Source: Physella acuta (Eukaryota > Mollusca > Gastropoda > Physidae). From it: DNA of 64,000 nucleotides. This document shows, piece after piece, positions 1 through 11,658 of this stretch (position 1 is the first letter of the stretch; the number at the start of each line of letters is the position of its first letter). Under the pieces are notes generated by a model, which saw only the letters and a list, made by a program, of their open reading frames with translations, ran no database searches and was not told the origin of the DNA. A program made the translations under genes and the position numbers. Location of the stretch: NCBI RefSeq assembly GCF_028476545.1, contig NW_026731892.1, positions 452,501 to 516,500 on the forward strand, read 5' to 3'.

Positions 1-628
1 GGAAAGGTGGGGGGGGGGGGGGGGGGGATTACACACACACACACACACACAAGATAAGAATTAAGATGACCAGACAAAATATCAAATCAGAGACGTAGCG
101 ACCCTTCCCGGCGCCCGGGGACAAAGTTTTCGATTTACGCCACCCCCCCCCCCTCAACCTTTCAATTTATTTTTCCAACCCATTTTTGCGCCCCCTGAGG
201 TCGGCGCCCGGGGACATATGTTCCCCCCCCCCCCCCGCTACTGTATCAAATAAAGACCTGTTGCAACACACCAAACAACAGCCGCTCAAACCCGGGTCCG
301 ATGGAGAGGTGTGGCTCCAGCAATTGAATACACATATGCCAGATGTAGATCCCCCTAGACTCCAAGACAGGTATTGCTGATGTATATTACTTATACAGAC
401 CCCTGTATTACCCATGCACTCAGACGGACAGTACGCCTTATTTCATGATGACTATTACTTGTACATACATTTATTACAAATACCCGTTACCTCCAATACT
501 TACCTATCCCCTCCTCGATTGCAGCCACTTTAACCATCAAAGACCTGGGTTTGTACGAGTATCTGACGACGTACAGCTAGTCCTGTTATCGTTACTGGTT
601 TCAACACGACGTAATCAGAACATTCATT
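1..628. other. Gene-free start of window: low-complexity DNA and a MITE-like scrap
   Basis: The first 50 bases are a poly-G run followed by (AC)n. Around 90-235 lies a fragment with the words GACGTAGCGACC and GGCGCCCGGGGACA plus poly-C, matching the internal and terminal sequence of the hAT-type MITE at 11472-11650, but no complete ends are visible. From about 240 to 628 I see unique-looking sequence with no convincing exon. Confidence 0.5.
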
Positions 629-2090
629 AAAAGTTTATTTGTCAACAGAAAAATTAGCACACGAAAGGAACCACTTATTCAAAGTTTATTTGTCAACAGA
701 AAAGTTAGCACACGAAAGGAACCACTTATGCAAAGTTTATTTGTCAACAGAAAAGTTAGCACACGAAAGGAACCACTTATGCAAAGTTTATTTGTCAACA
801 GAAAAGTTAGCACACGAAAGGAACCACTTATGCAAAGTTTATTTGTCAACAGAAAAGTTAGCACACGAAAGGAACCACTTATGCAAAGTTTATTTGTCAA
901 CAGAAAAGTTAGCACACGAAAGGAACCACTTATGCAAAGTGTATTTGTCAACAGAACAGTTAGCACATGAACGGAGCCCCTCATTCAAAGTGTATTTGTC
1001 AACAGAACAGTTAGCACATGAACGGAGCCCCTCATTCAAAGTGTATTTATCAACAGAACAGTTAGCACATGAACGGAGCCCCTCATTCAAAGTGTATTTG
1101 TCAACAGAAAAGTTAGCACACGAACGGAGCCCCTTATTCAAAGTGTATTTGTCAACAGAACAGTTAGCACATGAATGGAGCCCCTCATTCAAAGTGTATT
1201 TGTCAACAGAAAAGTTAGCACATGAACGGAGCCCCTTATTCAAAGTGTATTTGTCAACAGAACAGTTAGCACATGAACGGAGCCCCTCATTCAAAGTGTA
1301 TTTGTCAACAGAAAAGTTAGCACATGAAGGGAGCCCCTCATTCAAAGTGTATTTGTCAACAGAAAAGTTAGCACATGAACGGAGCCCCTTATTCAAAGTG
1401 TATTTGTCAACAGAACAGTTAGCACATGAACGGAGCCCCTCATTCAAAGTGTATTTGTCAACAGAAAAGTTAGCACATGAAGGGAGCCCCTCATTCAAAG
1501 TTTATTTGTCAACAGAAAAGTTAGCACATGAACGGAGCCCCTCATTCAAAGTGTATTTGTCAACAGAAAAGTTAGCACATGAAGGGAGCCCCTCATTCAA
1601 AGTGTATTTATCAACAGAAAAGTTAGCACATGAAGGGAACCTTTAATTCAAAGTGTATTTGTCAACAAAAAAGTTAGCACATGAAGGGAGCCTTTAATTC
1701 AAAGTTTATTTGTCAACAGAAAAGTTAGCACATGAACGGATCCCCTCATTCAAAGTGTATTTGTCAACAGAAAAGTTAGCACATGAAGGGAGCCCCTCAT
1801 TCAAAGTGTATTTATCAACAGAAAAGTTAGCACATGAAGGGAACCTTTAATTCAAAGTGTATTTGTCAACAGAAAAGTTAGCACATGAAGGGAGCCTTTA
1901 ATTCAAAGTTTATTTGTCAACAGAAAAGTTAGCACATGAACGGATCCCCTCATTCAAAGTGTATTTGTCAACAGAAAAGTTAGCATATGAAGGGATCCCC
2001 TCATTCAAAGTGTATTTGTCAACAGAAAAGTTAGCATATGAAGGGATCCCCTCATTCAACGTTTATTTGTCAACAGAAAAGTTAGCACAA
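629..2090. repeat. 51-bp minisatellite, about 28 copies
   Basis: A head-to-tail array whose unit contains GTTTATTTGTCAACAGAAAA followed by GTTAGCACA. Units differ at a few fixed positions (AGAAAAG or AGAACAG; CGAAAGG, TGAACGG or TGAAGGG), and the variants are arranged in blocks: one type fills about 629-950, mixed types follow. A four-unit, 204-bp block seen near 1605 recurs near 1809, so segmental duplication within the array is recent. Because 51 is divisible by three, several frames on both strands stay open for long distances. I regard that as a by-product of the unit length and not as a gene. Confidence 0.93.
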
Positions 2091-2832
2091 AGTGCACCCC
2101 TGAACAACCCCTCTTCTGGTCGCCGTAGCACATTTTAAAGCCGTCAGCAAAACGAAGTATCAATGAAGAGACGGGAGCCTAAGATTAGCGTTACAAACCT
2201 GTCAGAGCCCTGTAACCCGTTCATCGATTACGTCCGCCAACGATACGTCCTTGCACACTCTCCGGCTAAAGACATTGACGGACTTTCAAAAGGTTTTTGA
2301 TGTAGGAAACGTTGCCATTAGAAAGGCAAAGCGCTGTGGTGAATGGCTCAGTCTTGAGCTCATAAAACTAGTGCGTGTAGAGTGAGGGGGGGGGGGGGTG
2401 ACTGGCCCAGCCTTGAGCTAATAAAACTAGCGCGTGTAGAGTGAGGGGGGGGGGTGAATGGCCCAGCCTTGAGCTAATAAAACTAGCGCGTGTAGAGTGG
2501 AGGGGGGGGGGATTTTCTGTCCAAATACTTATAACGAAACAAAAAATCTAATAACAAAACAGCCTCAGACCATTGCTCTTTTGAGTCTGGCGACATCATG
2601 GGATGAATCAGGCAACAAGATGTCTCCAACTATTTAGAGCAATGACTTAGCTTTCAGAAGACTCGACCTCGACCCACCAACACCGCGTAATATCCAACTC
2701 GTGAACGTGATTTTTTTTTTCGACATAGTCCAGTGACTGCAACTTCCAGCGCGGCGGCAGTTGCCATTCCTCATGTCAATCCCAGTCCCCAATCTCATGT
2801 CATGTTCAGTTCTTTCACACACAGATATATCA
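2091..2832. other. Inter-array spacer with a short G-rich tandem repeat
   Basis: Between the first two arrays, about 2335-2510 holds three copies of a roughly 70-bp unit containing GAGCTAATAAAACTAGCGCG and a poly-G tract. The rest appears unique. I see no supportable exon, although an upstream exon or promoter of the gene at 3767 could lie here. Confidence 0.45.
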
Positions 2833-3735
2833 TTATTCCATATCACATGTTACACGTGTTATCACATGCGTCTAAGTCTAATCCCTGTATGTATAGTCTG
2901 GCTCTCATATCACATGTTACATATTCCATGCGTCTGTCTAACCCCTGTATGTATAGTCTGGCTCTCATATCACATGTTACATATTCCATGCGTCTAACCC
3001 CTGTATGTATTAGTCTGGTTCTCATATCACATGTTACATATTCCATGCGTCTAACCCCTGTATGTATAGTCTGGCTCTCATATCACATGTTACATATTCC
3101 ATGCGTCTAACCCCTGTATGTATAGTCTGGCTCTCATATCACATGTTACATATTCCATGCGTATAAGTCTAACCCCTGTATGTATTAGTCTGGCTCTCAT
3201 ATCACGTTACATATTCCATGCGTCTAACCCCTGTATGTATAGTCTGGTTCTCATATCACATGTTACATATTCCATGCGTCTAAGTCTAACCCCTGTATGT
3301 AAAGTCTGGCTCTCATATCACATGTTACATATTCCATGCGTCTAACCCCTGTATGTAAAGTCTGGTTCTCATATCACATGTTACATATTTCATGCCTCTA
3401 AGTCTAACCCCTGTATGTAAAGTCTGGCTCTCATATCACATGTTACATATTCCATGCGTCTAACCCCTGTATGTATAGTCTGGTTCTCATATCACATGTT
3501 ACATATTCCATGCGTCTAAGTCTAACCCCTGTATGTATAGTCTGGCTCTCATATCACATGTTACATATTCCATGCGTCTAACCCCTGTATGTATAGTCTG
3601 GCTCTCATATCACATGTTACATATTCCATGCGTCTAACCCCTGTATGTAAAGTCTGGCTCTCATATCACATGTTACATATTCCATGCGTCTAAGTCTAAC
3701 CCCTGTATGTATAGTCTGGCTCTCCTATCACGTGA
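2833..3735. repeat. 56/62-bp minisatellite next to a splice acceptor
   Basis: About 15 copies of a unit containing TCTAACCCCTGTATGTATAG and CTCATATCACATGTTACATA. Some units carry an extra TCTAAG, giving 62 bp. The last, diverged unit ends only about 20 bases before the acceptor of the exon that begins at 3758. Reading frames across it are short and unlike any protein family I know. Confidence 0.9.
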
Positions 3736-3766
3736 CTTATTTCCTGTGGCCTGACAGGAGCCGAGC

Positions 3767-6700
3767 ATGAACATGAACAACGTGAACCCCCCGCCCATCA
3801 ACAACGCCCTCCAGCCGGACATCTACAACCGTCTGGACGCCGAGACCATCGAGAGGACACGAGTGGCCAACAACCAGCTGCACATGAGGCTCATGCTGGA
3901 GGAGAGGGTCATCAACAAGTACAGGTGGGGCTTACTTAAGTAACCAGCAGGTTAATGAAGTATCCAGTGGACTTACACTTACTTAAGTAACCATCAGACT
4001 TATTTAAGTAACCAGCAGGGTACTCAAGTATCCAGTAGACTTACGTGTCCTGTACACTTACAGTGTTTCTTCCATGCATCTCTTCGGAAGTTTACCACCC
4101 CCCCCCCCCCCCAGCGAAATGAAATTTATATTGAAACATATACTTTTACCAGTTTTCGTCCCCCCCCCCCTTCCGACAATTTTAGGTGCCCCACCCCCAC
4201 CCCCAGGGAGAAAAAAGTCTGGAAGAGACACTGCTTAAGTATTCATCAGACTTACATAAGTACCGCTGAAAACACAACTCGACACATTGCTACCACCTTG
4301 TATGTAGAACGTCCAGGATATTATGTGCTATGCATGACTTACCGTACTAAAGGATTCATTAACTTTTGTATTGTACGGCCAACACAATGACCATCCAACA
4401 TGTCTTATACTATCACCACTTAAACATAGGTGGCCTCTAAGGATGTCATATTCACTTGAGCTGAAGACAGAAGACTAGCTTAAAAAGAATCGAACTCTTT
4501 TCAGCTCGTCTTAATAGGCGTATATTGGTTTACTGTATATAAAGGTGTATGGTATTTCTGAATACTAATATTAAATCAATTCGAGTGCTCAATACACAGA
4601 CTAACCAATGTGCATGAAGAAAAAAAAAACTTTTTGAATAGCAATATACGATTGTGGTTAGCTTAATAGTAATAGGCCAACACATACCTAACATAGAAAT
4701 CATTGGCTCAACTGTACGTTTTCTAAACATAATTCGACTTTACGGAAAATCGACAGAATGTTGAGAGAAAAATAGTTAGTTAAATATCCTAAGGATAGTA
4801 ATCATGGCATATGTTTCTCAGTGCCCTACATGTATGCTCCTGTTCTAGGCACGAAGCAGAGCGGATCATTCTACAGGAGAAATCTCGAGTTGCCCAGGAG
4901 TTAACTCGCATCACGCGAAAGCTTCCGGCCATGGGTAGAATGCGAGGTCTGGAGGAGCAGTTGTTTACAACACGATCAAACACAGACCCGCTACCTCGAG
5001 CCACCAAGAGAAACAAGGTAACTTTATCAAGCGGTGTGTCGTAGTGTTGACCTAGGTATATGGGCGGTGTCCTTATGTTGTTCTAGAAACATGGGCGGTG
5101 TGTTGTTCTAGAAACATGGGCGGTGTCATGTTGTTCTAGAAACATGGGCGGTGTCATGTTGTTCTAGAAACATGTGCGGTGTCATGTTGTTCTAGAAACA
5201 TGGGCGGTGTGTTGTTCTAGAAACATGGGCGGTGTGTTGTTCTAGAAACATGGGCGGTGTCATGTTGTTCTAGAAACATGTGCGGTGTCATGTTGTTCTA
5301 GAAACATGGGCGGTGTGTTGTTCTAGAAACATGGGCGGTGTGTTGTTCTAGAAACATGGGCGGTGTCATGTTGTTCTAGAAACATGGGCGGTGTGTTGTT
5401 CTAGAAACATGTGCGGTGTATTGTTCTACAAACATGGGCGGTGTGTTGTTCTAGAAACGTGGGCGGTGTGTTGTTCTAGAAACATGGGCGGTGTGTTGTT
5501 CTAGAAACATGGGCGGTGTGTTGTTCTAGAAACATGGGCGGTGTCATGTTGTTCTAGAAACATGTGCGGTGTCATGTTGTTCTAGAAACATGGGCGGTGT
5601 CATGTTCTAGAAACATGTGCGGTGTCATGTTGTTCTAGAAACATGGGCGGTGTGTTGTTCTAGAAACATGTGCGGTGTGTTGTTCTAGAAACATGGGCGG
5701 TGTGTTGTTCTAGAAACATGGGCGGTGTGTTGTTCTAGAAACATGGGCGGTGTGTTGTTCAAGAAACATGGGCGGTGTGTTGTTCTAGAAACATGTGCGG
5801 TGTGTTGTTCTAGAAACGTGGGCGGTGTGTTGTTCTAGAAACATGGGCGGTGTCATGTTGTTCTAGAAACATGTGCGGTGTGTTGTTCTAGAAACATGGG
5901 CGGTGTGTTGTTCTAGAAACATGGGCGGTGTGTTGTTCTAGAAACATGGGCGGTGTGTTGTTCTAGAAACATGGGCGGTGTCATGTTGTTCTAGAAACAT
6001 GGGCGGTGTCATGTTCTAGAAACATGTGCGGTGTCATGTTGTTCTAGAAACATGGGCGGTGTGTTGTTCTAGAAACATGTGCGGTGTGTTGTTCTAGAAA
6101 CATGGGCGGTGTGTTGTTCTAGAAACATGGGCGGTGTGTTGTTCTAGAAACATGGGCGGTGTGTTGTTCTAGAAACATGGGCGGTGTGTTGTTCTAGAAA
6201 CATGTGCGGTGTGTTGTTCTAGAAACATGGGCGGTGTGTTGTTCTAGAAACATGGGCGGTGTGTTGTTCTAGAAACATGTGCGGTGTGTTGTTCTAGAAA
6301 CATGGGCGGTGTGTTGTTCTAGAAACATGGGCGGTGTGTTGTTCTAGAAACATGGGCGGTGTGTTGTTCTAGAAACATGGGCGGTGTCATGTTGTTCTAG
6401 AAACATGTGCGGTGTCATGTTGTTCTAGAAACATGGGCGGTGTCATGTTCTAGAAACATGTGCGGTGTCATGTTGTTCTAGAAACATGGGCGGTGTGTTG
6501 TTCTAGAAACATGTGCGGTGTGTTGTTCTAGAAACATGGGCGGTGTGTTGTTCTAGAAACATGTGCGGTGTGTTGTTCTAGAAACATGGGCGGTGTGTTG
6601 TTCTAGAAACATGGGCGGTGTGTTGTTCTAGAAACATGTGCGGTGTGTTGTTCTAGAAACATGGGCGGTGTGTTGTTCTAGAAACATGGGCGGTGTGTTG

Positions 6701-9700
6701 TTCTAGAAACGTGGGCGGTGTGTTGTTCTAGAAACATGTGCGGTGTGTTGTTCTAGAAACATGGGCGGTGTGTTGTTCTAGAAACATGGGCGGTGTGTTG
6801 TTCTAGAAACATGGGCGGTGTGTTGTTCTAGAAACATGTGCGGTGTGTTGTTCTAGAAACATGGGCGGTGTGTTGTTCTAGAAACATGGGCGGTGTGTTG
6901 TTCTAGAAACATGTGCGGTGTCATGTTGTTCTAGAAACATGTGCGGTGTCATGTTGTTCTAGAAACATGTGCGGTGTCATGTTGTTCTAGAAACATGGGC
7001 GGTGTCATGTTGTTCTAGAAACATGGGCGGTGTGTTGTTCTAGAAACATGGGCGGTGTCATGTTGTTCTAGAAACATGTGCGGTGTCATGTTGTTCTAGA
7101 AACATGGGCGGTGTCATGTTCTAGAAACATGGGCGGTGTCATGTTGTTCTAGAAACATGGGCGGTGTGTTGTTCTAGAAACGTGGGCGGTGTGTTGTTCT
7201 AGAAACATGGGCGGTGTCATGTTGTTCTAGAAACATGTGCGGTGTGTTGTTCTAGAAACATGGGCGGTGTGTTGTTCTAGAAACATGGGCGGTGTGTTGT
7301 TCTAGAAACATGGGCGGTGTGTTGTTCTAGAAACATGGGCGGTGTCATGTTGTTCTAGAAACATGGGCGGTGTGTTGTTCTAGAAACATGGGCGGTGTGT
7401 TGTTCTAGAAACATGGGCGGTGTCATGTTGTTCTAGAAACATGGGCGGTGTGTTGTTCTAGAAACATGGGCGGTGTATTGTTCTAGAAACGTGGGCGGTG
7501 TGTTGTTCTAGAAACGTGGGTGGTGTGTTGTTCTAGAAACATGGGCGGTGTCATGTTCTAGAAACATGGGCGGTGTGTTGTTCTAGAAACATGGGCGGTG
7601 TGTTGTTCTAGAAACATGGGCGGTGTCATGTTGTTCTAGAAACATGGGCGGTGTGTTGTTCTAGAAACATGGGCGGTGTATTGTTCTAGAAACGTGGGCG
7701 GTGTGTTGTTCTAGAAACGTGGGTGGTGTGTTGTTCTAGAAACATGGGCGGTGTCATGTTGTTCTAGAAACATGGGCGGTGTGTTGTTCTAGAAACATGG
7801 GCGGTGTCATGTTGTTCTAGAAACATGGGCGGTGTCGTCATGTTGTTCTAGAAACATGGGCGGTGTCATGTTGTTCTAGAAACATGGGCGGTGTCATGTT
7901 CTAGAAACATGTGCGGTGTCATGTTGTTCTAGAAACATGGGCGGTGTGTTGTTCTAGAAACATGTGCGGTGTGTTGTTCTAGAAACATGGGCGGTGTGTT
8001 GTTCTAGAAACATGGGCGGTGTGTTGTTCTAGAAACATGGGCGGTGTATTGTTCTAGAAACGTGGGCGGTGTGTTGTTCTAGAAACGTGGGCGGTGTGTT
8101 GTTCTAGAAACATGTGCGGTGTCATGTTGTTCTAGAAACATGGGCGGTGTGTTGTTCTAGAAACATGGGCGGTGTCATGTTGTTCTAGAAACGTGGGCGG
8201 TGTGTTGTTCTAGAAACATGTGCGGTGTCATGTTGTTCTAGAAACATGGGCGGTGTGTTGTTCTAGAAACATGGGCGGTGTCATGTTGTTCTAGAAACAT
8301 GTGCGGTGTCATGTTGTTCTAGAAACATGGGCGGTGTCATGTTGTTCTAGAAACATGTGCGGTGTCATGTTGTTCTACAAACATGGGCGGTGTCGTCATG
8401 TTGTTCTAGAAACATGGGCGGTGTCATGTTGTTCTAGAAACATGGGCGGTGTGTTGTTCTAGAAACATGGGCGGTGTGTTGTTCTAGATGTTATTCTAGA
8501 CAGGAAATGTGGGCGGTGATATTTATTTGCGCAGGCTCAAATACATTAACATATCGAGACAATAGGTAATAGTGCGGGGAGGGGAAGCCGATACACTTCG
8601 TGGGGTATCTTTTTACCGTGAAATCTATTTTAGCCTTCAGGATTAACGGCACGGCCGTTTAATTAGATCACAATGCACAGAACGGCGCCTACGTCTGGCG
8701 CATATTGTTTGGCCATATTTTAGAACATAATGTTGTATGGGACTCCCCGTGTAGGTCATGTGGTTAGAAGGAGGTACAGCACACAAAACGTGTGTCAACT
8801 ATTACCATCGATTTTAAATCGGTCTGATCGAGACTTCTTTGTCTTTTTGACATCTTTTGTTATCAGCTCCGGCTTGTCTGAAAGCATTGTAAAACGTGTC
8901 CATCTATACATTGAGTTAGATTTCTTTGTTTACATTGCCGTTTTCTTTGCTAAAATGGATCGATGTTAGATATTGTAAAATAAGTTACAATGTCATTTCT
9001 TATATGAGTGAACTCAGCATAAAAGAAAAATTATTGCATTCCCAGTGTTTGCTGTATAGTGCAAATACAGTCGCCAATAAAACAAAACCATAGGCTACCT
9101 GTTGTGTTAATATTAGATGAACAATTAGAAAGACATCTTTTTTTTTCTCTTACAATTTAAATATTCTTTTATTTTCTCCAGCGGAAGAAAAAGAATTATC
9201 AAAATGACAAAAATGACGACCTTATTTGCCAAAGATGCTATATCCACCATCTGCCCTTGAAGAAAATGTTTTATCGAAAGGTCACACCCCCACCACAACC
9301 TACAGTGTTTGACAGCGAGAATGGTGTGACGTCAGAGGGTAACCACGCCCCGGAAGTGAACTCTATACCTGTTGGCTCGGTTTCGAAACAAATTTCCGAT
9401 CTCCCTAGTCGCCAAAATGCCTCGGCCAGTTTTAAGATGGTCATACCCCCCATTGACACGTTTAAGTTTTTAGAGAGGGACAGATGTGGTCGGGAAACAG
9501 ATTTGAACCAGGTGTTTACGCCAAGACTCATGCCCAACGAGATGTGGAAGGGCGTGGTCAAAGATGTGTGCAGTCAACATGTAAAGAAAGACACGATCAA
9601 AACAAGACCTCTCCGGTGTGCGAGGGAGTTTTCTCGAGAGAGAACTCTTGGCGAGAAGAGTGATCGAATCTCCAGTGTAAACAAGCGAGTCCGCGGCGAG

Positions 9701-9838
9701 ACGCAAACACTTACAAGATCTCCAAGTACGTTGGCGCGCATGGGCTCGTTCAGACGACAGTCTGTGACGAAGACGAACAAACGCAACGAACCACAAGCAC
9801 CGTCGCGATCTTCAAGCACTTTAAAAAAGTCTGAATAG
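3767..9838 (+). CDS. Uncharacterised basic coiled-coil-like protein, three exons
   Basis: The joined exons 3758-3924 (first ATG 3767), 4849-5017 and 9182-9838 have consensus GT-AG borders and compatible phases. They give 327 codons ending in a stop. The first two exons encode a charged, probably helical stretch (IERTRVANNQLHMRLMLEER, then HEAERIILQEKSRVAQELTR). The third begins with a lysine-rich patch and ICQRCYIHHLPLKK, whose CxxC could hint at metal binding. It then becomes a basic, Ser/Arg-rich, probably disordered tail. I do not recognise the family. The reading frame is open upstream of the first ATG as far as the acceptor at 3758, so there may be earlier exons and a different start. 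The second intron, about 4.2 kb, is mostly satellite DNA. Exon structure is well supported; function is unknown. Confidence 0.6.
4061..4233. mobile_element. Decayed hAT-type MITE (CAGTGTTTCTTCC family)
   Basis: It begins CAGTGTTTCTTCCATGCATC and ends GTCTGGAAGAGACACTG, with poly-C tracts and an ATTTATATTGAAACATATAC core like the better copies at 9865 and 14326. Flanking 8-mers do not match, so this copy is older or rearranged. It lies in the first intron of the uncharacterised gene. Confidence 0.65.
5076..8500. repeat. 25/28-bp intronic satellite carrying TTCTAGAA in nearly every unit
   Basis: Roughly 130 head-to-tail units of two interchangeable lengths: 25 bp with GGTGTGTTGTTCTAGAAAC and 28 bp with GGTGTCATGTTGTTCTAG. 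A second two-state position is ATGGGCGG or ATGTGCGG. The palindrome TTCTAGAA recurs in almost every unit and matches a tail-to-tail pair of heat-shock-element half sites (TTCnnGAA). Larger blocks recur: the short junction GTCATGTTCTAGAAACATGT appears near 5606, 6010, 6446 and 7890, and a block marked by the rare GGGTGGTG at 7518 recurs 203 bp later at 7721. The whole array sits in an intron between exons ending at 5017 and starting at 9182. Confidence 0.95.
8501..9181. other. Intron remainder after the satellite
   Basis: Unique-looking AT-rich intron sequence leading to a TTTTATTTTCTCCAG acceptor at 9181. Nothing else is supportable here. Confidence 0.4.
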
Positions 9839-9864
9839 AAAGCTCAGCGGTGTATTCTAACATG

Positions 9865-10084
9865 CAGTGTTTCTTCCAGACTTTTTTCTCCGGGGGGGCA
9901 CTTGAAATCTTCGGGGGGGGCGGTAAACTTTCTTCGGGGGGGGGGGGGGGCGGACACTGTTAAAAGTATATATTTTCTATATAAATTATATAAATTTTAT
10001 TTCGTTCGGGGGGGGGGGGGGGGGGCGGTAAAAAATTTTCGGGGGGGCTTCGCCCCCCCGAAGAGATGCTTGGAAGAAACTCTG
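9865..10084. mobile_element. hAT-type MITE with exact 8-bp target duplication CTAACATG
   Basis: A 220-bp element starting CAGTGTTTCTTCCAG and ending CTTGGAAGAAACTCTG, which are imperfect terminal inverted repeats. It is flanked by CTAACATG at 9857-9864 and 10085-10092. The inside is poly-G with an AT core containing ATATATTTTCTATATAAATT. It lies just after the stop codon of the uncharacterised gene, so it may be part of its 3' UTR. The length and the 8-bp duplication point to the hAT superfamily; no coding capacity. Confidence 0.9.
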
Positions 10085-10499
10085 CTAACATGCACATACA
10101 GACAGGAAAACACTACAGCATTAAAGAACGGTCAGGTGGAATGCCTAACCCTTGAAACAGAAAAAAAAGTCAATCGGCTTCTGTCAATTTCTTTCTGAAA
10201 CTCTGCCAGATTCTACAATCTATGTTACTCTGACAGCCTATTATATAAATTGCTTTTGCTTGCAGTGTATTTAAAAATAAACCGGGAGTGATCTCCCCTA
10301 AACTTTCTCGAATATTCTTATATAAAATAACAGGGGATGGGAACTCGGGCTATAGACATGATTTTTAATCCATTTTAAATACTTAAAGTTTTAAAAATAG
10401 AATAAAATCTCGTAGACAAATTAATTGCACACCAAGTGAACGCGAAATAAAAAAGCGCATAATAGTGCGCAATATTATTATTACTTTTAAAATTTACAT

Positions 10500-10946
10500 T
10501 AGTTTTTTGAGAAATCGGAAGTAGCGTAAAGTACTACTTCCAGTCAACGGAAATGACTCAAAATTTAATAGAAGGTAGAGAATTAGATCTTTTACTTACG
10601 TATGAAATTTCATTTATCTATCTGAAATAGTACTCAAGTTATAGGCTTTTGAAAAATTCAAAGTAGGAAAAGTACCACTTCCGGTTATCGGAAATCGCTC
10701 AAAAGTTGATACGGATCTACGATTTTGATTACATACTTATATTTGAAATTTCATCAACCTAGCTGTAACGGTACTCAAGTTATCGTGTTTACACACGGAC
10801 ACACACACACACACACAGACACACAGACATACGGACAAGATTGCAAAACTATGTTTTTCCGTATCAGTGAGATGCAAAACGTCGAGCGATTTTTTTTTTG
10901 CACGATTACAAGACTTTCTCTATACTTCGTATATACGAGAAAGTAA
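10500..10946 (+). repeat. Dispersed repeat with two ~144-bp tandem units, (AC)n and a terminal hairpin
   Basis: Two related units begin near 10505 and 10649; each contains a GTAGxxxAAAGTACyACTTCC-like core, a CGGAAATxxCTCAAAA-like segment and a TACTCAAGTTAT tail. They are followed by (AC)n with GACACACAGACATACGGAC, then by an inverted repeat around ATACTTCGTATATACGAGAAAG near 10920-10943. The arrangement suggests a non-LTR or SINE-like 3' end, but I cannot assign a family. Confidence 0.5.
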
Positions 10947-11463
10947 AAAATGAAAATGGCAAAATATAAAAAGAGAATTATTTTAGAAAAAAAATATTAA
11001 AGAATAGGGTAAACATTTCTATTAATGCAGACAAATATATCTGGAAACCCCTCTAAAATTAATATTAATGAACTTGAAGAATTCCATGATGTTTGGTTTG
11101 ACAGGTTTTATTAACATATACTGTCAAGGTATTTCACGGCGTTTGTTTTTAGGATATGTAACACAAGTACCCATTTATCTTAAGGCTGCGTAGTTCAGCA
11201 ATGGGTAGCCTACATTTCATTTGCAAAATTATTTATTGAATTTTCAGAATAAAAATGCAAACCCTATGCGAGTTGCAAACATTTTTTTAGAAATGTCTTT
11301 AAAATAAACTTGTTCTCATTTGTATGCCACTCTGAAGTGGCAGATATCTCATTTTTGTCTTCGTGTTTTGTTTTTTGAAATGACTAACTAAAATCTCGTT
11401 TTAAAAACGTTTTTTTACGTGTATTGTTAAAACGTCTGGGGGTGTAATTAAATTTAAAGGTCT
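10947..11463. other. AT-rich intergenic stretch
   Basis: No exon, RNA gene or recognisable repeat seen. Confidence 0.4.
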
Positions 11464-11471
11464 CCTATTAC

Positions 11472-11650
11472 CAGAGGCGTAGCGACCGGGGGGCAGGAGG
11501 GTACATATGTCCCCGGGCGCCAACCCTAGGGGCGCCAAAATAAGCTCATTTTAGCTGCTATTTTGAATTATAAATATAAAAAATATAGGGGGGGGGCGCG
11601 CCAAATCGAAAGTTTGTACCCGGGCGCCGGGAGGGGTTGCTACGCCTCTG
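11472..11650. mobile_element. hAT-type MITE with exact 8-bp target duplication CCTATTAC
   Basis: The 179-bp element starts CAGAGGCGTAGCGACC and ends GGTTGCTACGCCTCTG, with 12-bp perfect terminal inverted repeats. CCTATTAC flanks it at 11464-11471 and 11651-11658. The interior holds GGGCGCC motifs and a poly-G tract and has no coding capacity. The identical duplications suggest a fairly recent insertion. Confidence 0.93.
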
Positions 11651-11658
11651 CCTATTAC

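Noticed and set aside
639-1646. A 335-codon open frame of 17-residue repeats
   Set aside because: It is produced by a 51-bp minisatellite with no stop in that frame; other frames on both strands are also open, there is no splice or start context, and later units in the same array contain stops.
5076-8500. CRISPR-like array
   Set aside because: The units are contiguous with no unique spacers, and the setting is an intron of an animal gene.
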